From Cyathus striatus (lineage: Eukaryota > Basidiomycota > Agaricomycetes > Agaricales > Nidulariaceae): a stretch of DNA of 64,000 nucleotides. The stretch is from contig JAOVFP010000004.1 in assembly GCA_025738555.1 (NCBI GenBank), forward strand, positions 6,510,001-6,574,000, written 5' to 3'. This document shows, piece after piece, positions 22,138-34,209 of the stretch. Positions within the stretch are counted from its first letter, which is position 1. Each line of letters starts with the position of its first letter. The translations under genes were made by a program, and so were the position numbers. The notes beneath the pieces are model-generated. The model saw nothing but the letters and a program-made list of their open reading frames with translations. It made no database searches and was not told the DNA's origin.

Positions 22138-23771
22138 TCACTTCGACGCCCCGCGAAACAACCAGATGTCTGCAGGGTCGACTCCTCCCAAGTCATCATT
22201 TTCTATACTGGCTATCCACTCCTTGAGAAGATCGTCGTTGTCCTGCACAGCGCGATCATAATCTTCCGGGAAAACCCAGCCACCACTCTCTACTCCAAGA
22301 TACAATTCCATCGCTGATCGATAGTCATTAACATTCCGCCAGGCACGTTCGTCTTTGTGTACCTGTGCCACATCCTGCTCGGAGAACGACCCTGGAGCTA
22401 TCGGGCACGTCACGCCGGGCCCAGCAATGGCTTCCCACTCTACCATTGTCCGAATCAGCAGCCGCTTCAGCTTGGGGTAACCACCATGCCAACAGAATTC
22501 AGCGGCTGATGGTAGTTGCTGGGCCATAGTAAATTTTCCATCAAATGAAAGCGCGGAGGCCCACGCAATGTCCAAGTCGGTCTCTAGATACAACGCGTGA
22601 TATGCCTTGCGCAGATAGGCTTTCTCTTTCAAGAAAGCTTCTTCCTCTTGTCCAGGTGCGGGCTTTGCCCCGTCGATGAATTCTGGAATGAGAGCTGTGA
22701 GGTAGAGTGGAAGCACCGCAACATTCTGCCAGTCGATGACAGCGGAGATCTCCACAGTACCATCGCGCTCGAAAGCCTCGCGAGAGAGGAATATGTTGCC
22801 CTGGTTCGAGTCGCGCAGGGTTAAACAGGGTCGAAGGACCCGGTCATCGTCATCTGATATGAAATACTTTGCGACCTTGTCATACATGTTCAGCAGACGG
22901 ATATGCTCTTGAGGAACCTGTAAGTGTGAAGGAGGCTCCCATGGAGCGATGAACTTGCGGGTGGGGGCTTTGGCATATTTCGTGATCCAGGTGCGTTCAC
23001 AGTTGGTGATAGATTTGAGGTAGGATTGCACATCTGGCCCTGGAAGACGTCAGAATTAGATCTTGCAATTAGAGTGATAGACATACAAGGGCCACGGTCA
23101 AGGTCAATATCTGTGGGGTTACCATAAATATCTTCCCAATAGCCTATCTGTAGAGTGCTAGGACCAAGGACAAACTCATCGTCCTTTCGAGCATTCACAA
23201 AGACGTCACGGGCCATCTGAGCTGGGATATCCTTGCGATAGTACAAGGAGCCATAGCCACCACCACTAAATGCATTGTTGACCTTGGACTCGAACTTGAC
23301 CCACTGGTGAACCAGGTCTAATTTTTGGTTCATGGTCAACTGACGCCAAACCAACTGAAGCTCTATGCCATCCACAACGTCCATGATGATATATTCGGCT
23401 CCAACGGACGTATTTGATGCTCGACATGACGAGGAAATGATGCGTGGAACTTGAGTCAGTCCCAATCTATCACGCAGAAATCGCATGGTAGCAACCTCAC
23501 TAGCAGTGACAAGGTGCGGTGGCCCAGAGAGCGGAGTAGGAATACGAGCAATGACCTCTTGTCCATTGGAAAGCTGAACACGAAATACCTTATTGCTTCT
23601 TCCTTCAGCCAGTTTTCGAAAATCGGTAATGCCGTCTGCTCCAGTGCTCTCCATTACGACACTCTTCAGGGCATCGACGTTGAATCGTTGGTAGCGCAAA
23701 GCTTGTTGGCGTTCTTCGTTGTGTATCCATCGCCCTGATGTATACCGGAAGTAGTCCTCGTGCAAAGCCAT
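22138..23771 (-). CDS. AIM9-like aminoglycoside-phosphotransferase-fold protein, 528 aa
   Basis: Two exons, 23771-23087 and 23039-22138, are joined across a 47-nt intron. N-terminal EDYFRYTSGRWIHNEERQQA, then KLAEGRSNKVFRV (nucleotide-binding loop), VIARIPTPLSGPP and EYIIMDVVDGIEL follow the order of the AIM9 group of the APH/choline-kinase-like superfamily. The Brenner-like loop is LRDSNQGNIF, keeping Asp and Asn but lacking the usual His, and the metal-binding segment is VIDWQNVAVLPLY. Yeast Aim9 is mitochondrial. The substrate is unknown. A longer frame begins at GTG 23789 only, so the ATG at 23771 is chosen; a short upstream targeting exon could be missed. It looks functional. Confidence 0.85.
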
Positions 23772-24820
23772 GTTACTGAACAGCCGCACATGCCGCAGGC
23801 TGGACAGCAGAGAAGTAGAATGGGGAGACAGGATGAAGATGGGGGAGAAGGAAGAGCCAGTCCAAAAAGCACAATTTACGGCAATTTGGCTTTGCTTGGT
23901 TTAGATGTGATTCTGGGCCATTGTCTTATGTAAGCACATTGTCCACCTGATACTGTCGCCCACCAGCGCCTACATGCGCCCACCTTGCACTGCCAAGCAA
24001 CTGCCGGTGGTATGGAAGCATCTGGGTCAATTCTCGGTGTATACCCTGAGAAGATCTTATACGGTTAGATGCCATGTCGACAATGAAGAGCAGAGAGGTT
24101 GTTGTTAGACTCAAAAGGGGTATATCAGCCTGGCTCAACAACTCGCCTATCTCACGTTTCCGTTTATTGGGCGTAATTCGTAAGCTAACCGAAGTATTAT
24201 AATAAGTTACATACATATGAACCACAATTCCACTGCGCTTATTACTGCTTAGCCCAAAACTGAGGGAACGAAGAGCCTTAGTTTCTAAAATATAAACTTG
24301 TGTTGAAAACTCGCAACAAGCGGGAACATTAAATTGATTTACCGTGAACAACCCGCTATATTTCTCCGCTCAATGCCCAAGACGCACACACACTTTGGAG
24401 TCAGGATGTTACGCCTATATCGCGAATCACGAAGGGGAGTTTAAGATGCATGTGTACATACTTGGGTATGGAACTGTTACGTCGATTGCTGTAAACGGCC
24501 GAACGCCTTTCGCCACTGGCATTGTTGTCTCCATACCTAAGCATATGTATACGCCCACATTCTGAAACCAGTAGGCTACGAGTTTATGACCGAGAAACGA
24601 ACGAATGGAGAACCGGGAAAAAATGTCATTTTGAAGGTGGGTGCGTGTGTGTACTTGAGTATGAAGACGGCGATGGGCTGCAGTGGCGGAGCAGCTTTCA
24701 GAAAGCTTTTCGTAGGTACCTGTGTACACACAATCCGCTGCTTCGGCATCTTCTATACTAGACCTTTCCAATTTAAGAGCTTCCGCAAAACGACCTATGT
24801 CATTCGTCGGTACTAAACTC
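23772..24820. other. Spacer with unconvincing ORFs
   Basis: About 1 kb between the AIM9-like gene and the small TATA-box gene. Overlapping ORFs of 70-140 codons on both strands (for example minus 24351-23926) lack recognisable domains and biased composition. An old gene fragment at 24400-24730 is possible but not supported. Confidence 0.35.
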
Positions 24821-24823
24821 GAG

Positions 24824-24831
24824 TATAAAAA
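24824..24831 (+). promoter_or_regulatory. TATA box of the small gene at 24956
   Basis: TATAAAAA lies 132 bp before the ATG, followed by an A/C-rich leader with CAACAAAACCCC-type sequence, typical of expressed fungal genes. Confidence 0.5.
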
Positions 24832-24955
24832 CCGTAGAGGCAGTGAAGCTAATAAATCAACAAAACCCCAACCATTAACACACTCGATCAGTTTAACATT
24901 TATTTCAAGCAGTACGTCCCGCCTCCAGGTCTCTCTTTAAGTATTAAGTATTATA

Positions 24956-25288
24956 ATGCTGATAACGTCTTCGATAGTGTCACGGATCTCAAAGGATGGT
25001 CTCAAATTCTTCAAAGCCGTGCATGACAATCCGGGACAGGTTAAAAAGCTTCTCCAAGGATCCCAAGACAGTCAAGGCTGCCGTATTCTCCCCACTAGGA
25101 CTAAAAAGAAGGACGAAGAGTTCGTATACCGCATCGATCAAGGCGAATTTTTCGACGACGGAACGTACAACGTCGTTATGCAGAAGAACGGCGACCCACA
25201 CGGACCGATTGTTGCAAGGACGCGCGTCGATCCGAGGGTCGACACGGGAGATGACGTGATTGCTCGCCTTAGGGAGAGCTTCACCTGA
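24956..25288 (+). CDS. Small hypothetical protein, 110 aa
   Basis: Not recognised. A single-exon frame begins MLITSSIVSRISKDGLKFFK. It ends in a charged, well-folded-looking half with EFFDDGTYNVVMQKNGD, GPIVARTRVDPRVDTGDD and VIARLRESF. No signal peptide or membrane segment is obvious. The TATA box at 24824, the clean leader and the regular amino-acid composition of the C-terminal half favour a real gene. The start could be internal, since the first 45 residues are less convincing. Confidence 0.5.
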   Translation: MLITSSIVSRISKDGLKFFKAVHDNPGQVKKLLQGSQDSQGCRILPTRTKKKDEEFVYRIDQGEFFDDGTYNVVMQKNGDPHGPIVARTRVDPRVDTGDDVIARLRESFT

Positions 25289-26565
25289 AATACTTAAACG
25301 CCTGCGCCCTTGATCCATATATGTTACATAGACTGTATTACATACGTCGTCTTTTGAAGTACGTACTTAACGACTTTGGAAGTTTCCACTGTGTCGACTT
25401 TATCACCTTACTTTGAAACTGCCTGCCGGTGCTGTGAAAACATAAGCTCTTCGTTGTGCAAGGGGGATGTGAGGTACACACGACTCGTAGGTATTTCTGG
25501 AAGTGATACAGTTGGCTCTTGTCACGCTCTTCTGTACCTATAATGCTCTTGTATTAATTTGTATACAAATGTTTGTGTAGACATAGTTAATAAATAGCTA
25601 CTCACCCTCAGTAAAAAGTCAAACGATAGTCAGACAATGCCGGGTGACATAGAAATTGGAGGATAGTGGTAGCGGTAGCAAATCGTCACCTCTCCACACT
25701 TAACGATCCAACGACTCCGTCACTGTAATAACAGTGACGTAGGCAGGTTACATGAGTACCACCACCCACACTACCAACCGCACCCGTGCGTGCACGCCGG
25801 GTTCAACACCTAGCAAAGCAATATTAAAGTCGAGTCCTCCCAAAGTATCGTTCTTCCTTAGTATAAGTAAATCCACATCCTTGATGCAAATCGTAGGAAA
25901 TACCGAATATTAACATGAAAAGCAGAACGATAAATGAGTTTGAAGGGGAAAAGGCGAGAGTGAGAGAGCCAGGGAAAACGGAGGGACATCAGTAAATCCA
26001 TGAAACAATTATATTCCATTATGTTGATTATTATTTGATGCAAGGAGTAACTTTGTGTTCTGAGCCGTTATAATGGATTATGATCTGTATGTTACTATCA
26101 GGTGTTAGTGTAAAGCAGGCCTTTCATCTGCACTACAAAACTCCACTTTTAACGAGCTTCAAATATCCAAGTCACGTGATGTATATCTTAAAAGATAACG
26201 CTTCCAGATCTAGCCGCGCACGCACTCGCCCTCTCCCGCCGGTTCCATCCAACACCGACACGTCCACATCGCCCCGACCTCCGCAATTACGCACCAGAAA
26301 CTCAAGACTAGGGCCCACTACCTCATGAATATCATGGATCACAGATAGGAAGGGAAAATCGTATTAAAAGATTGTTAAAGAGAACAATTAATAATGTATG
26401 GTCAATCTGTCATGAGATTGTGGTTACTGGAGAGAGTGGTTGGAGACGCCGATGATGAAAACGACGTGGTGTGGAAGACGATGTTGGTAACCGTCAACGA
26501 CGTTCATTATTGTAATGTAAAGGAGAATTTTACGATCTACTTTCATGAATACCACATCATGAACT
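25289..26565. other. Spacer without a recognisable gene
   Basis: AT-rich. A short plus-strand stretch at 26200-26328 (RSSRARTRPLPPVPSN, Pro/Arg/Ser-rich) could be a relic. Nothing else supported. Confidence 0.4.
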
Positions 26566-26568
26566 AAT

Positions 26569-27180
26569 AGGGGGGGCCACGGTAGGATGGTTCTGGTTTT
26601 GGTTCGGACTTTGGTTCTAACCACCAAAACCGTGGGAGAACCAAGAAAAACCATGAACCAGAATCCATCTGTGGACCAGCTTTTTAGTTGGTCTGCAGGC
26701 GGTTCTGGTTCTGGTTCTAGTTATGGTTCTGTACTTCTCCCCACACAACATTTGTAATTTAGTTAAGTATACTACATCAACACTACATTTGACTGCATTA
26801 TCTATTAATTTTACTATCTTACTCTCTAACTAGTATATTTACTAATGATGTCAAAGTGTAGGCTCCTGAGCATATTAATAGAAAGGACAGTTTAGCATTC
26901 ATTTTAATCTACTAATAACAATGATAGCCTACACTAAACTGTTTAATAGTAGTGAGCTATGAGAGGGAAAAGTGGCAATTGAAATATGATTGAAGGAGTC
27001 ATGAACACAAACTGTGAACCAGAACATGAACCAATGCAAAACCAGAAATACAAATGGGGGAGTCACGGTAAAACCTCGTTCTGGGCTGGTTCCGAGACTT
27101 TTCAAATCCCAGAACCAAAGTCAGAACCGAGGTTAGAACCAGCCGAGAACCAGCTGAACCAAGCTACCGTGACCCCCCCT
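26569..27180. mobile_element. 612-bp MITE with AGGGGGGG/CCCCCCCT ends
   Basis: The left end AGGGGGGGCCACGGTAGGATGG pairs in inverted orientation with the right end CTACCGTGACCCCCCCT. AAT flanks both sides (26566-26568 and 27181-27183), a likely 3-bp target duplication. Subterminal stretches are rich in GGTTCTG (left) and AACCAGAA (right) repeats. Second, internal end-like motifs lie at about 26628 (AAAACCGTGGGAG) and 27055 (GGGGGAGTCACGGTAAAACC). No transposase is present, so it is non-autonomous. Confidence 0.75.
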
Positions 27181-27183
27181 AAT

Positions 27184-28017
27184 GTTCATTAACCTTGCGT
27201 TTAAGCTGAACGCTAGTCACATCGTTGAGCATTAACTATCAACCCCCATTTCAACCTCCTGAGGTTGTTAACACGGCTTCAGGAAGTCGTCTACGCATCA
27301 CGACCTGGTCATGGATAGATTTGCACGATGTACATGTATGTGGTATTCCTTTCGCTAGGTAATCGACCTGTGTGCTCATTGAATTTATTAGTGTATATCA
27401 ACTGCTCTGGGTTGACATACTATACCGCTGGGAACCCGGGATTCTCATGCCTCCCTCCTGGGATTAACAATACCATTTCATCTTTTATGTGCAACCGATC
27501 TTGAGCATAAGAGAACTCATTTTGAATACCTATAAATATGCTGTGTAAATATTTAGCTGAAGTTTTGTACAATGATGAGAAGGTATTCGACAAACCATGA
27601 CATGTTTCAGCAATCCTTCAAAGTTCATAAAAAAAGATAGTGAATTTAAACCCGTTGAAAGCTACAAAGCCTGTCGACTTCAAACAAACCTGTCTTTTCC
27701 CTTCCAGATATATTAACGATGTACGTCACATTGCCATGGCATGTTGAACACAAATCAGAGATATCTCCTACATGACTCATAGAGGTGTTTCAGTACAGAA
27801 TTATTCAAATCGACCAAAAAGTATGATCTATTACAAAATATGATGACGTTCCAATTCATCAGTCCAACGCAGTGACAATACCACCACACCACGTTAGCTC
27901 GTATGTGCACGTAAATAATGTCTGAAAATAGTACATAGAAATGACAAAATTTAAGGAACAATCGGCAATTCAAGTTCAACACTGTAGCAAAATTGATATT
28001 CCACGGGATGCTCGTCA
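27184..28017. other. Spacer 3' of the MGQYW-family gene
   Basis: AT-rich spacer with no convincing gene. A minus-strand 87-codon ORF (28018-27755) is not protein-like. Confidence 0.4.
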
Positions 28018-28730
28018 TCAGAAATCCCTATCATTCTCTTCAAGAATACTCGTGATTTCTCTCTTCATCTGCTTTGTAACATCCTTCCATCCATCACTTT
28101 CCAAAACATTGTTCACATCCTCATGCAAAACAACATCGAATCGATCCCCAGCCCATAGACCTCTCGTAATGCTTGGAAGATGATAGGGAACTCTCATACT
28201 CGACGATGAATCCTGCGACCAGCAAATCCTTGAGAAAAGGCAATAACCCAACAATGTATCCCCATCTGAATCCTTTGTCCCGTCTCCTCGAATGTACAGC
28301 TTCTTCGACACATCGCGTAGCACATAAGGTGTATAGTCTACTTTGGTAGCTTCAGTGTATATGTTTCGAACTGCGCGAAAGTGCTGCTTGAGATGATGAA
28401 ACACATCGTCTGGTTCCCATACGACCCTTTGTCTGACGACAATATCCCCTCCAGACTTCCTCGGAAGTTGAATCTGTTGTGTTTCTTTCTCGAACCCAAG
28501 CTCTCTCAGCTCTTCATCTGTGATCATCCCATTGGGGAGATCATTGGTATTCGCATAGTCTCCAAAACAGATAACCCTATCTTTGCACCAGTTATGTTCA
28601 CGGTTCTATGGAAAATGCTGAGGATATTGGTTGGATCGTTGGTAAAGGACCATTTGCTGAGTTTGGTTCCAAAGGAGAATTCAATGGTTTCGCACATGTC
28701 AATATTGTATACACGCCAGTATTGACCCAT
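28018..28730 (-). CDS. MGQYW-family basidiomycete protein, unknown function
   Basis: The start MGQYWRVYNIDMCET (ATG at 28730) is followed by a WCKDRVICFGDYANTNDLP segment. The C-terminal part contains YVLRDVSKKLYIRG, SRICWSQDSSSSMR and RGLWAGDRFDVVLHED, the order seen in a large agaricomycete family beginning MGQYW and carrying a GDRIIC-GDYA box. The family's biochemical role is not known to me. The second exon appears to begin at 28605 after a TTCCATAG acceptor and then runs open to the stop at 28018. The first exon does not join it in frame through any obvious GT donor, so there is either an unusual splice or a frameshift near 28600-28650. Confidence 0.6.
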
Positions 28731-30069
28731 CTTATAAGAGAGGATTTGGCGGGATGATGTATAAAGAGGAGATTCGGAGGGTGACCGAGATGATCGATAT
28801 GGATAGAGGAAGGGGGGACCACTGAAAAATGTAAGGAGAATGAGACTCGAGTCACTTTTGTAGAGACAGAGTTCAGTTTTGCACCCACAGTGACAAATGG
28901 GACGTAATAACCATGATACATGTGGAAAGGACCCTTGAAAGACGTGGAAGTCTACTCCGGAGTCCGGATCGACCAAGTAACAATGTCAGATGTTGTGCCA
29001 TGTTAAACAAGTATCATAAACATCGAGGTTTCTTGTGCAAAAATGCAGCAGATGGTATGGAATGGCGTATGAGAGAGAGCGGGGCGGGACAGAATGAAGC
29101 GAAGAAGATGAGATTGAGATTGGGAGAGGTGAGCTGTTGGTCCTGGGCATTACCTGCTGGAGGTGTGGAGTATCTCATCTAAGGAAGTGAAATGATGGAG
29201 AAGATAGGTATAAGGGGGATGGTGGTCAACGTAGTTCAAGAGAATTCGGTATGGGAGAGGAAGGAAAGAACGGTAGTAAGCGTTGATGGAGTATGAAAAG
29301 AGAAAGAAGATCTGAGACGAGTGAATCTGAGACAATAGAAATTCGTCAGCGGTCACAGGATTGTCACAGGGCTCCAGCCAATCAGATTGAGATCCCATTC
29401 GTGAACCTGTAAATCGCCTTATAGGGAAATCAGATGTCCCTATAACCCAACTATACCTTAAAAGGTAGTGGGAATAACAATGATAACAAATTATAATGAT
29501 ACCTTCCGCTTAAGAATGCTGTAGCTAACTGTAGCATCAATTATCCCCTCATATTTCACATTATCAAATTTTAGGTGAGCAAGAGCACTACTATTGAGGT
29601 AGGAGATGCTCTAACAGAAAAATATAGAAATGCAATGTATTCTTCGAATGCTTAGCAGCACTAGAATACTTATTCAACCTATCTAATTTACATGTACACT
29701 AGCTCAAAATGCACGAGAAATTTTTGAAATTTAGACCTATTTTCGTTTCGCTGAACCTTTGTTCAAACCCATCTGTGACGCGTGACAAATGCGAAATTTG
29801 TTCAGTTCAGAAAGGTTCCGTGACGCATGACTGAACATTCGGTCGAAATGATACAGTTTACTTATAAAGTCAAAAATGGCTTTCCCTAAAGGGTTGGCTG
29901 CATATGCCATAGACATTGACAATGACCGAAGATCATAATTGCAAACCAAATTAGTATAATATCATTGTCACAGTTCCTCAAATGCAGTACTAAGTATGCA
30001 ATTTATTGTTTTCCTTAACGAGCAACCATAAGTTTTACACGGTAAACCTACATGTAAACTTCAACCTCG
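28731..30069. other. Spacer, promoter side of the MGQYW-family gene
   Basis: No supported gene. ORFs of up to about 90 codons on both strands look random. The first few hundred bases are probably the promoter of the minus-strand gene. Confidence 0.4.
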
Positions 30070-31430
30070 TTATAAACCCAAGGCATCCAAAATGACGTGT
30101 CCTGGTTGGGGGCTGTGTCCCCCAGCAGCTATGAGGGATGCCCCCAGGAATTGTAGAGGCCTTTACGTGGCTCTCGGGATAAGTAGGTCAATATACATTG
30201 GCTGAAACCAACATCTACTGTTCATGCTAAGTGCAAGCACCAAGCACTATCCGATCATTTCGATAATACGTGACTCTGTGGAGTCTCCACGCTCATTGAC
30301 CAAAGGCTACCGCCTAAGTTGACCGACCTACCCCCTAACCGCGCAAGTTTCTTCTACCATGTAGACTATCCGATCTATAATTTCGATTGGTCCATGTATG
30401 TGTGTGCCGGTGGCCAGACTACCACACTACCTAATGCTTTCAATATATGGCATTAGTGTGGGGGGCTACTAGTCCCCAACCACTACATGGAAATCACCCT
30501 TCAACAGTGATTTTGTCTACTAGAAATATGGTGCTAATTCTTTTAGGGAGACCCCATGAGGCGACGAGACTAGGTAAGGAACCCGTACACCCGTTCTTGG
30601 CTTATCTATACCCTTCCATATTCCATTACCGCAATAGGTTTTAGTAACCCATCCAGCTATTTCCCGTGTTTATAACTTGATCTGAGGAACTAAGTGTCCC
30701 CAAACGGTGGAGGATTTATCCTCTCGAGCCGGTCAGTGTCCTACTGATCTGGAGCTTCTCAACTAGGCGTATCGCAACTACGCTTTTGTTGGTCCTCTAG
30801 ATCAGCTAAGGCTAAACTGCCGCTACGGCTCAGGCTCGCGCCCTTCCCGTTCCATGCCCAATTTCTTGGGACACAGTCTCCACCTCGCTTCAGGTGCTTA
30901 GCCACACTTCTGCAGCTGGTTTGCATTGCAGGGACCACACACCCGTCACTAACCTATCCACACTCATATCCTTCATCTCCAGTCAGTCACCTGATGACGA
31001 CGCTCGACCCTAGTCTTGCTATGCGTGTCCAATCATGTTATGGTCTGTTACTGAATCCGGGTAATGTCATGAATCCAAGGGTGTCCTGTCGGCGCTAAGT
31101 TGCTCTAGTACTTTGCAACGCCGTCGGATGGTTTTTACCTCCCCCAACGGGGTCCCTTACTTAACTGATGAAATGGCCATATTCGCGAAACGCTTTAGAC
31201 CTTAATATCGGTGTTCTCAATCATACACCGGAGCAAGAGGATTGTCCACCCCTCACCACCTCCAGAACGAAGTTCCCTTTTTCAGGTTCGCTAAAAACCT
31301 TACTGAGGGAGCAAATCGCCCTGTTCTGAGAGTATTCGTTAACTAGAATTAACGGGCGGAGCCACGGGAAGGCTCTCTCGATTTCCACCCTGGGATACAC
31401 TTATATTTTACTTATGCACTGAAAAACTGA
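30070..31430. other. GC-richer, ORF-poor, hairpin-rich block
   Basis: About 1.36 kb has visibly higher GC than both flanks and no ORF longer than about 65 codons. Short perfect stems are frequent: 30108-30123 (GGGGG/CCCCC), 30422-30461 (CCACACTA-AATGC/GCATT-TAGTGTGG), 30710-30723 (GAGGAT/ATCCTC), 31099-31119 (GTTGC/GCAAC), 31210-31229 (GGTGT/ACACC), 31338-31353 (GTTAA/TTAAC) and 31359-31375 (GAGCC/GGCTC). It could be a structured RNA, the non-coding part of a retroelement, or an unknown repeat. The identity is not established. Confidence 0.4.
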
Positions 31431-31629
31431 CGGCTGGCATTTTCTCGGCACTCGTGTGTTGCTAACTCAGCGACGACTATTTACATGCCCGCAAATACTG
31501 AGCTTTGTAGTATAGCATTCCCCTTGAATCGCCTATCCTTCGCACTCGTTTTTCATGGGAAATTAAGCTACATGACATCCAGTATGGTATTCAATGGCGT
31601 TTGCGATACTATTGTGCCGGTTAGAACTT

Positions 31630-32770
31630 TTGGTTAAAGCCGGTCCCAGGCGCTCTATATTTGGCAAGCTGGCCTGATACAAACAATATGCGTCCATGCG
31701 ACATCCCCTCTCCCGATGACTTGTACCAAAACAAAGCTTCTCATTCTCATAACATACCGACCCAAACCATCCTTGATCACTGTTCTAAGCACAAGCATAA
31801 ACACAGTCTAGACCTCAACACACCCACCGTTGCCCAACCCCCGCTAAAATAGAGAGTGAGACGCACTTTCTTCCAAGTTTCAAATCACGAGTGGTTGGCC
31901 TGTGTCTGCTGGTCTTGAGCTTGGCGCGTGGCGTCTTGCAGTTATCTTATCGTGATGTTGATTTGGATCATGCGGAGAACAAGTCAACCTCGAGATCGTG
32001 TGCTTGCGTTCTGTCCCGGAGGAGGTTACTGCTAGTAAGGTCGGAGGGTTCACGTCTGGTTCGGTTTCCTCCTTCTTTTCTTTCCCTTTTCTTAGCTTAC
32101 GTGACTATTATAGACATCAGCAGTGAAACGCTCAGCTAACACCTCGCCTGCACTCATCCCTCACCACGCATCACACCACCTCTCCTTCCGACACACTACC
32201 ACCTTTAACTCTACCTCTGATCCCTCTTCCGCACCCGCGTGCTCATCCATCCAGTTTCCCTCAAGAAGCGGGAACGTGACTCAATCTTCGTCACCGTAAC
32301 CTTCACTTCTACGTCGAGTGAACCTTTGAAACGGACGGGTCTTGGTTTCGTGCAGTTGCTTAGGGAGGAGGGAAGGCTTCGCTTTTGTTTGGCTACCCTG
32401 GGCGGTATGGATGGATATGAACTTGGCGAACGCCGTTCTCGATGATGGAGGAGTTCGAGGAGATGCCCGAGGGGGATGGCGGGGAAGAGGAAGAGGTATG
32501 TTTTCGTTTCGAGGTGGAAAGGCAGTGTCGCTCATAGGCGGAATAGAGGAACGTACCCATTCCCTCCCAGTCACGTCATTATCCTCCTAGGATTCCCTCC
32601 CATTCTGACACTTTATGATGCTAAAACTCGTACGCTTCTGCGAAACGGCTTAACCAGTCAACCTGTACGGAAGGACACTTCGCTCGTCCACGTAGATAGG
32701 ATCCGAATACGGCCCGCATCCCGCTGCACGCCTTCTATATCACAGAAGATCCGACGGGACGTTGAGTTGT
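31630..32770 (+). pseudogene. Decayed gene copy A1
   Basis: Homologous at DNA level to 43.3-44.35 kb. Both begin after CTGGCCTGATACAAACAA (31669 and 43344), both carry an intron-like TTTCTTGGCTTAC...TATNATAG stretch, a CACACCACCTCTCCTTCCG block, and a TGG-rich segment reading roughly FAFVWLPWAVWMDMNLANAV. Frames are broken in several places. The gene family was not recognised. Confidence 0.5.
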
Positions 32771-32779
32771 ATCTCAAGC

Positions 32780-33240
32780 TTTGAGGTATACGGCATCACG
32801 CACAGTGGGGGAGAAGAAGGACAGTCTCGCGTCAGATGAGGTTACTGGTGTCGGGGGGTGCGTATCTTGTTTAACTGTTCTCTTGCTTTCTTTCGTTTCT
32901 TTCTTCTCCACTTACATGGATATTATAGATCTTCAGTTACACCCCGGCCGCACTTCGTCTCTCTACTTCCTTCATACCCTCCTCACATCATTACTCTTAG
33001 GTACTACCACCGTCATCTCTTCACCCGGTCTCATGTACACCCGCGCACATTCATTCTGTTATTTTTCCACCCGCCCAAGGTACGATGGCAGAAGCGGGAA
33101 CCTCATGAATTTCTCAATCAGAAGAGCTAATGTGTTGTTCGCGATGATTTGTTTGGTGGCACGCAGGGACTGGACTCTTGATCACATGCTGAAAACATTT
33201 TAGTGAGTTGTTTTCGAATACTCTTGCTTCATCTCTCGTT
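32780..33240 (+). pseudogene. Decayed gene copy A2
   Basis: Related to 44360-44700 and 44800-45070. Shared blocks are GCACAGTGGG-GAGAA, ATGAGGTTA-TGGT, an intron-like tract ending TATTATAG, CGCACTTCGTC-CTCT-CTTC, and GATGGCAGAAGCGGGA. ORFs are short and shifted relative to one another. The family is unknown. Confidence 0.45.
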
Positions 33241-33263
33241 GAGTCGTTTTGTATATTATGTTT

Positions 33264-33310
33264 ACTTGTATTGTGAGCAGTGTACTGGATGTATACTCTA
33301 CAATACAAGT
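33264..33310. repeat. 47-bp hairpin, copy 1
   Basis: ACTTGTATTGTG and CTACAATACAAGT form a stem of 11 perfect pairs around a 23-nt spacer. It is a sister of the hairpin at 33508. Confidence 0.7.
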
Positions 33311-33507
33311 CGTGACTCGTGACGTAGGTGAAGTTTGTTGGTTTAGTTCTGGTGATTGCGATGAAAAACGGTGTCAAGGATTTTACTCACATTCTACTGG
33401 ACTTCGTGGGCATCGGACAGCCTGGGTTCCAAGCAACGGACATGACAAGCGGATTCTATACCCTCGCTTGGCTTGATCTTGATCTCTCGTTGTTGTATGT
33501 TACCTTT

Positions 33508-33554
33508 ACTTGTATTGTGGCTAGCGTACTGAACGTATACTCCACAATACAAGT
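33508..33554. repeat. 47-bp hairpin, copy 2
   Basis: ACTTGTATTGTGG and CCACAATACAAGT form a perfect 13-bp stem with a 21-nt loop. It has the same length and loop layout as copy 1, 244 bp upstream. Flanking sequence (AAGGATTTTACT and a CTCTCGTTG block) is duplicated too, so the unit is a direct repeat of about 240 bp. Confidence 0.75.
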
Positions 33555-34209
33555 TGTGATGGAAAGTGCTGAAAAGGATTTTACTTGAATTTTACTCAAT
33601 TATAAGTATGTCTTTCCCTTGGGTGTCCAGACTGGTTGTCGGCAATTTCCGGACTCAGGCATCTTTTACGCTTATCTTATCTACTGTAAGTAATGGCTTG
33701 TGTGGCTACGCAATCAATGACGCATTGCATAACTATCGTGGATACAAATAGGTTGGGCAGTTTGTTGGACGCTTACAGTACTAATGAGCGTGAGATCTAG
33801 AGAACCGAAGTTACTGATAGAAAGATCTGATACTTGGCTTCGCCTACCATGAGGTGATGATGGACTTTGGTACAAATCCACAGTTTTCATTGCGAGAATT
33901 ATTAACATGAAATAAGTATAGTTCTCTACATAAATTGTAGAGCTGAAGAATCAAAGTAACATATTTTAAAACAGGTGCTGGTCAAACAGGACGTCATGTC
34001 GGATGAAGTTGCTAATCGCTTTCCAGAATAGCTTACTCGTCTGATGCGGATCCATGACACTTCAAAGACATGTGACTTACTTGCTCCCAGACAGATACGT
34101 ACGGATGGACGGCGTCTTCTAATACATAATCCGAATGCTTCGAGGTCTATTAATACTGCATAGTTGTATACCTTTCTCCCTCTTCCTAATCCCACATCTT
34201 CCTCGGCTA

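Noticed and set aside
23772..23789. Longer start for the AIM9-like protein
   Set aside because: The upstream codon at 23789 is GTG; the first ATG in frame is at 23771.
23926..24351. 141-codon minus-strand ORF
   Set aside because: No domain, no promoter and irregular composition.
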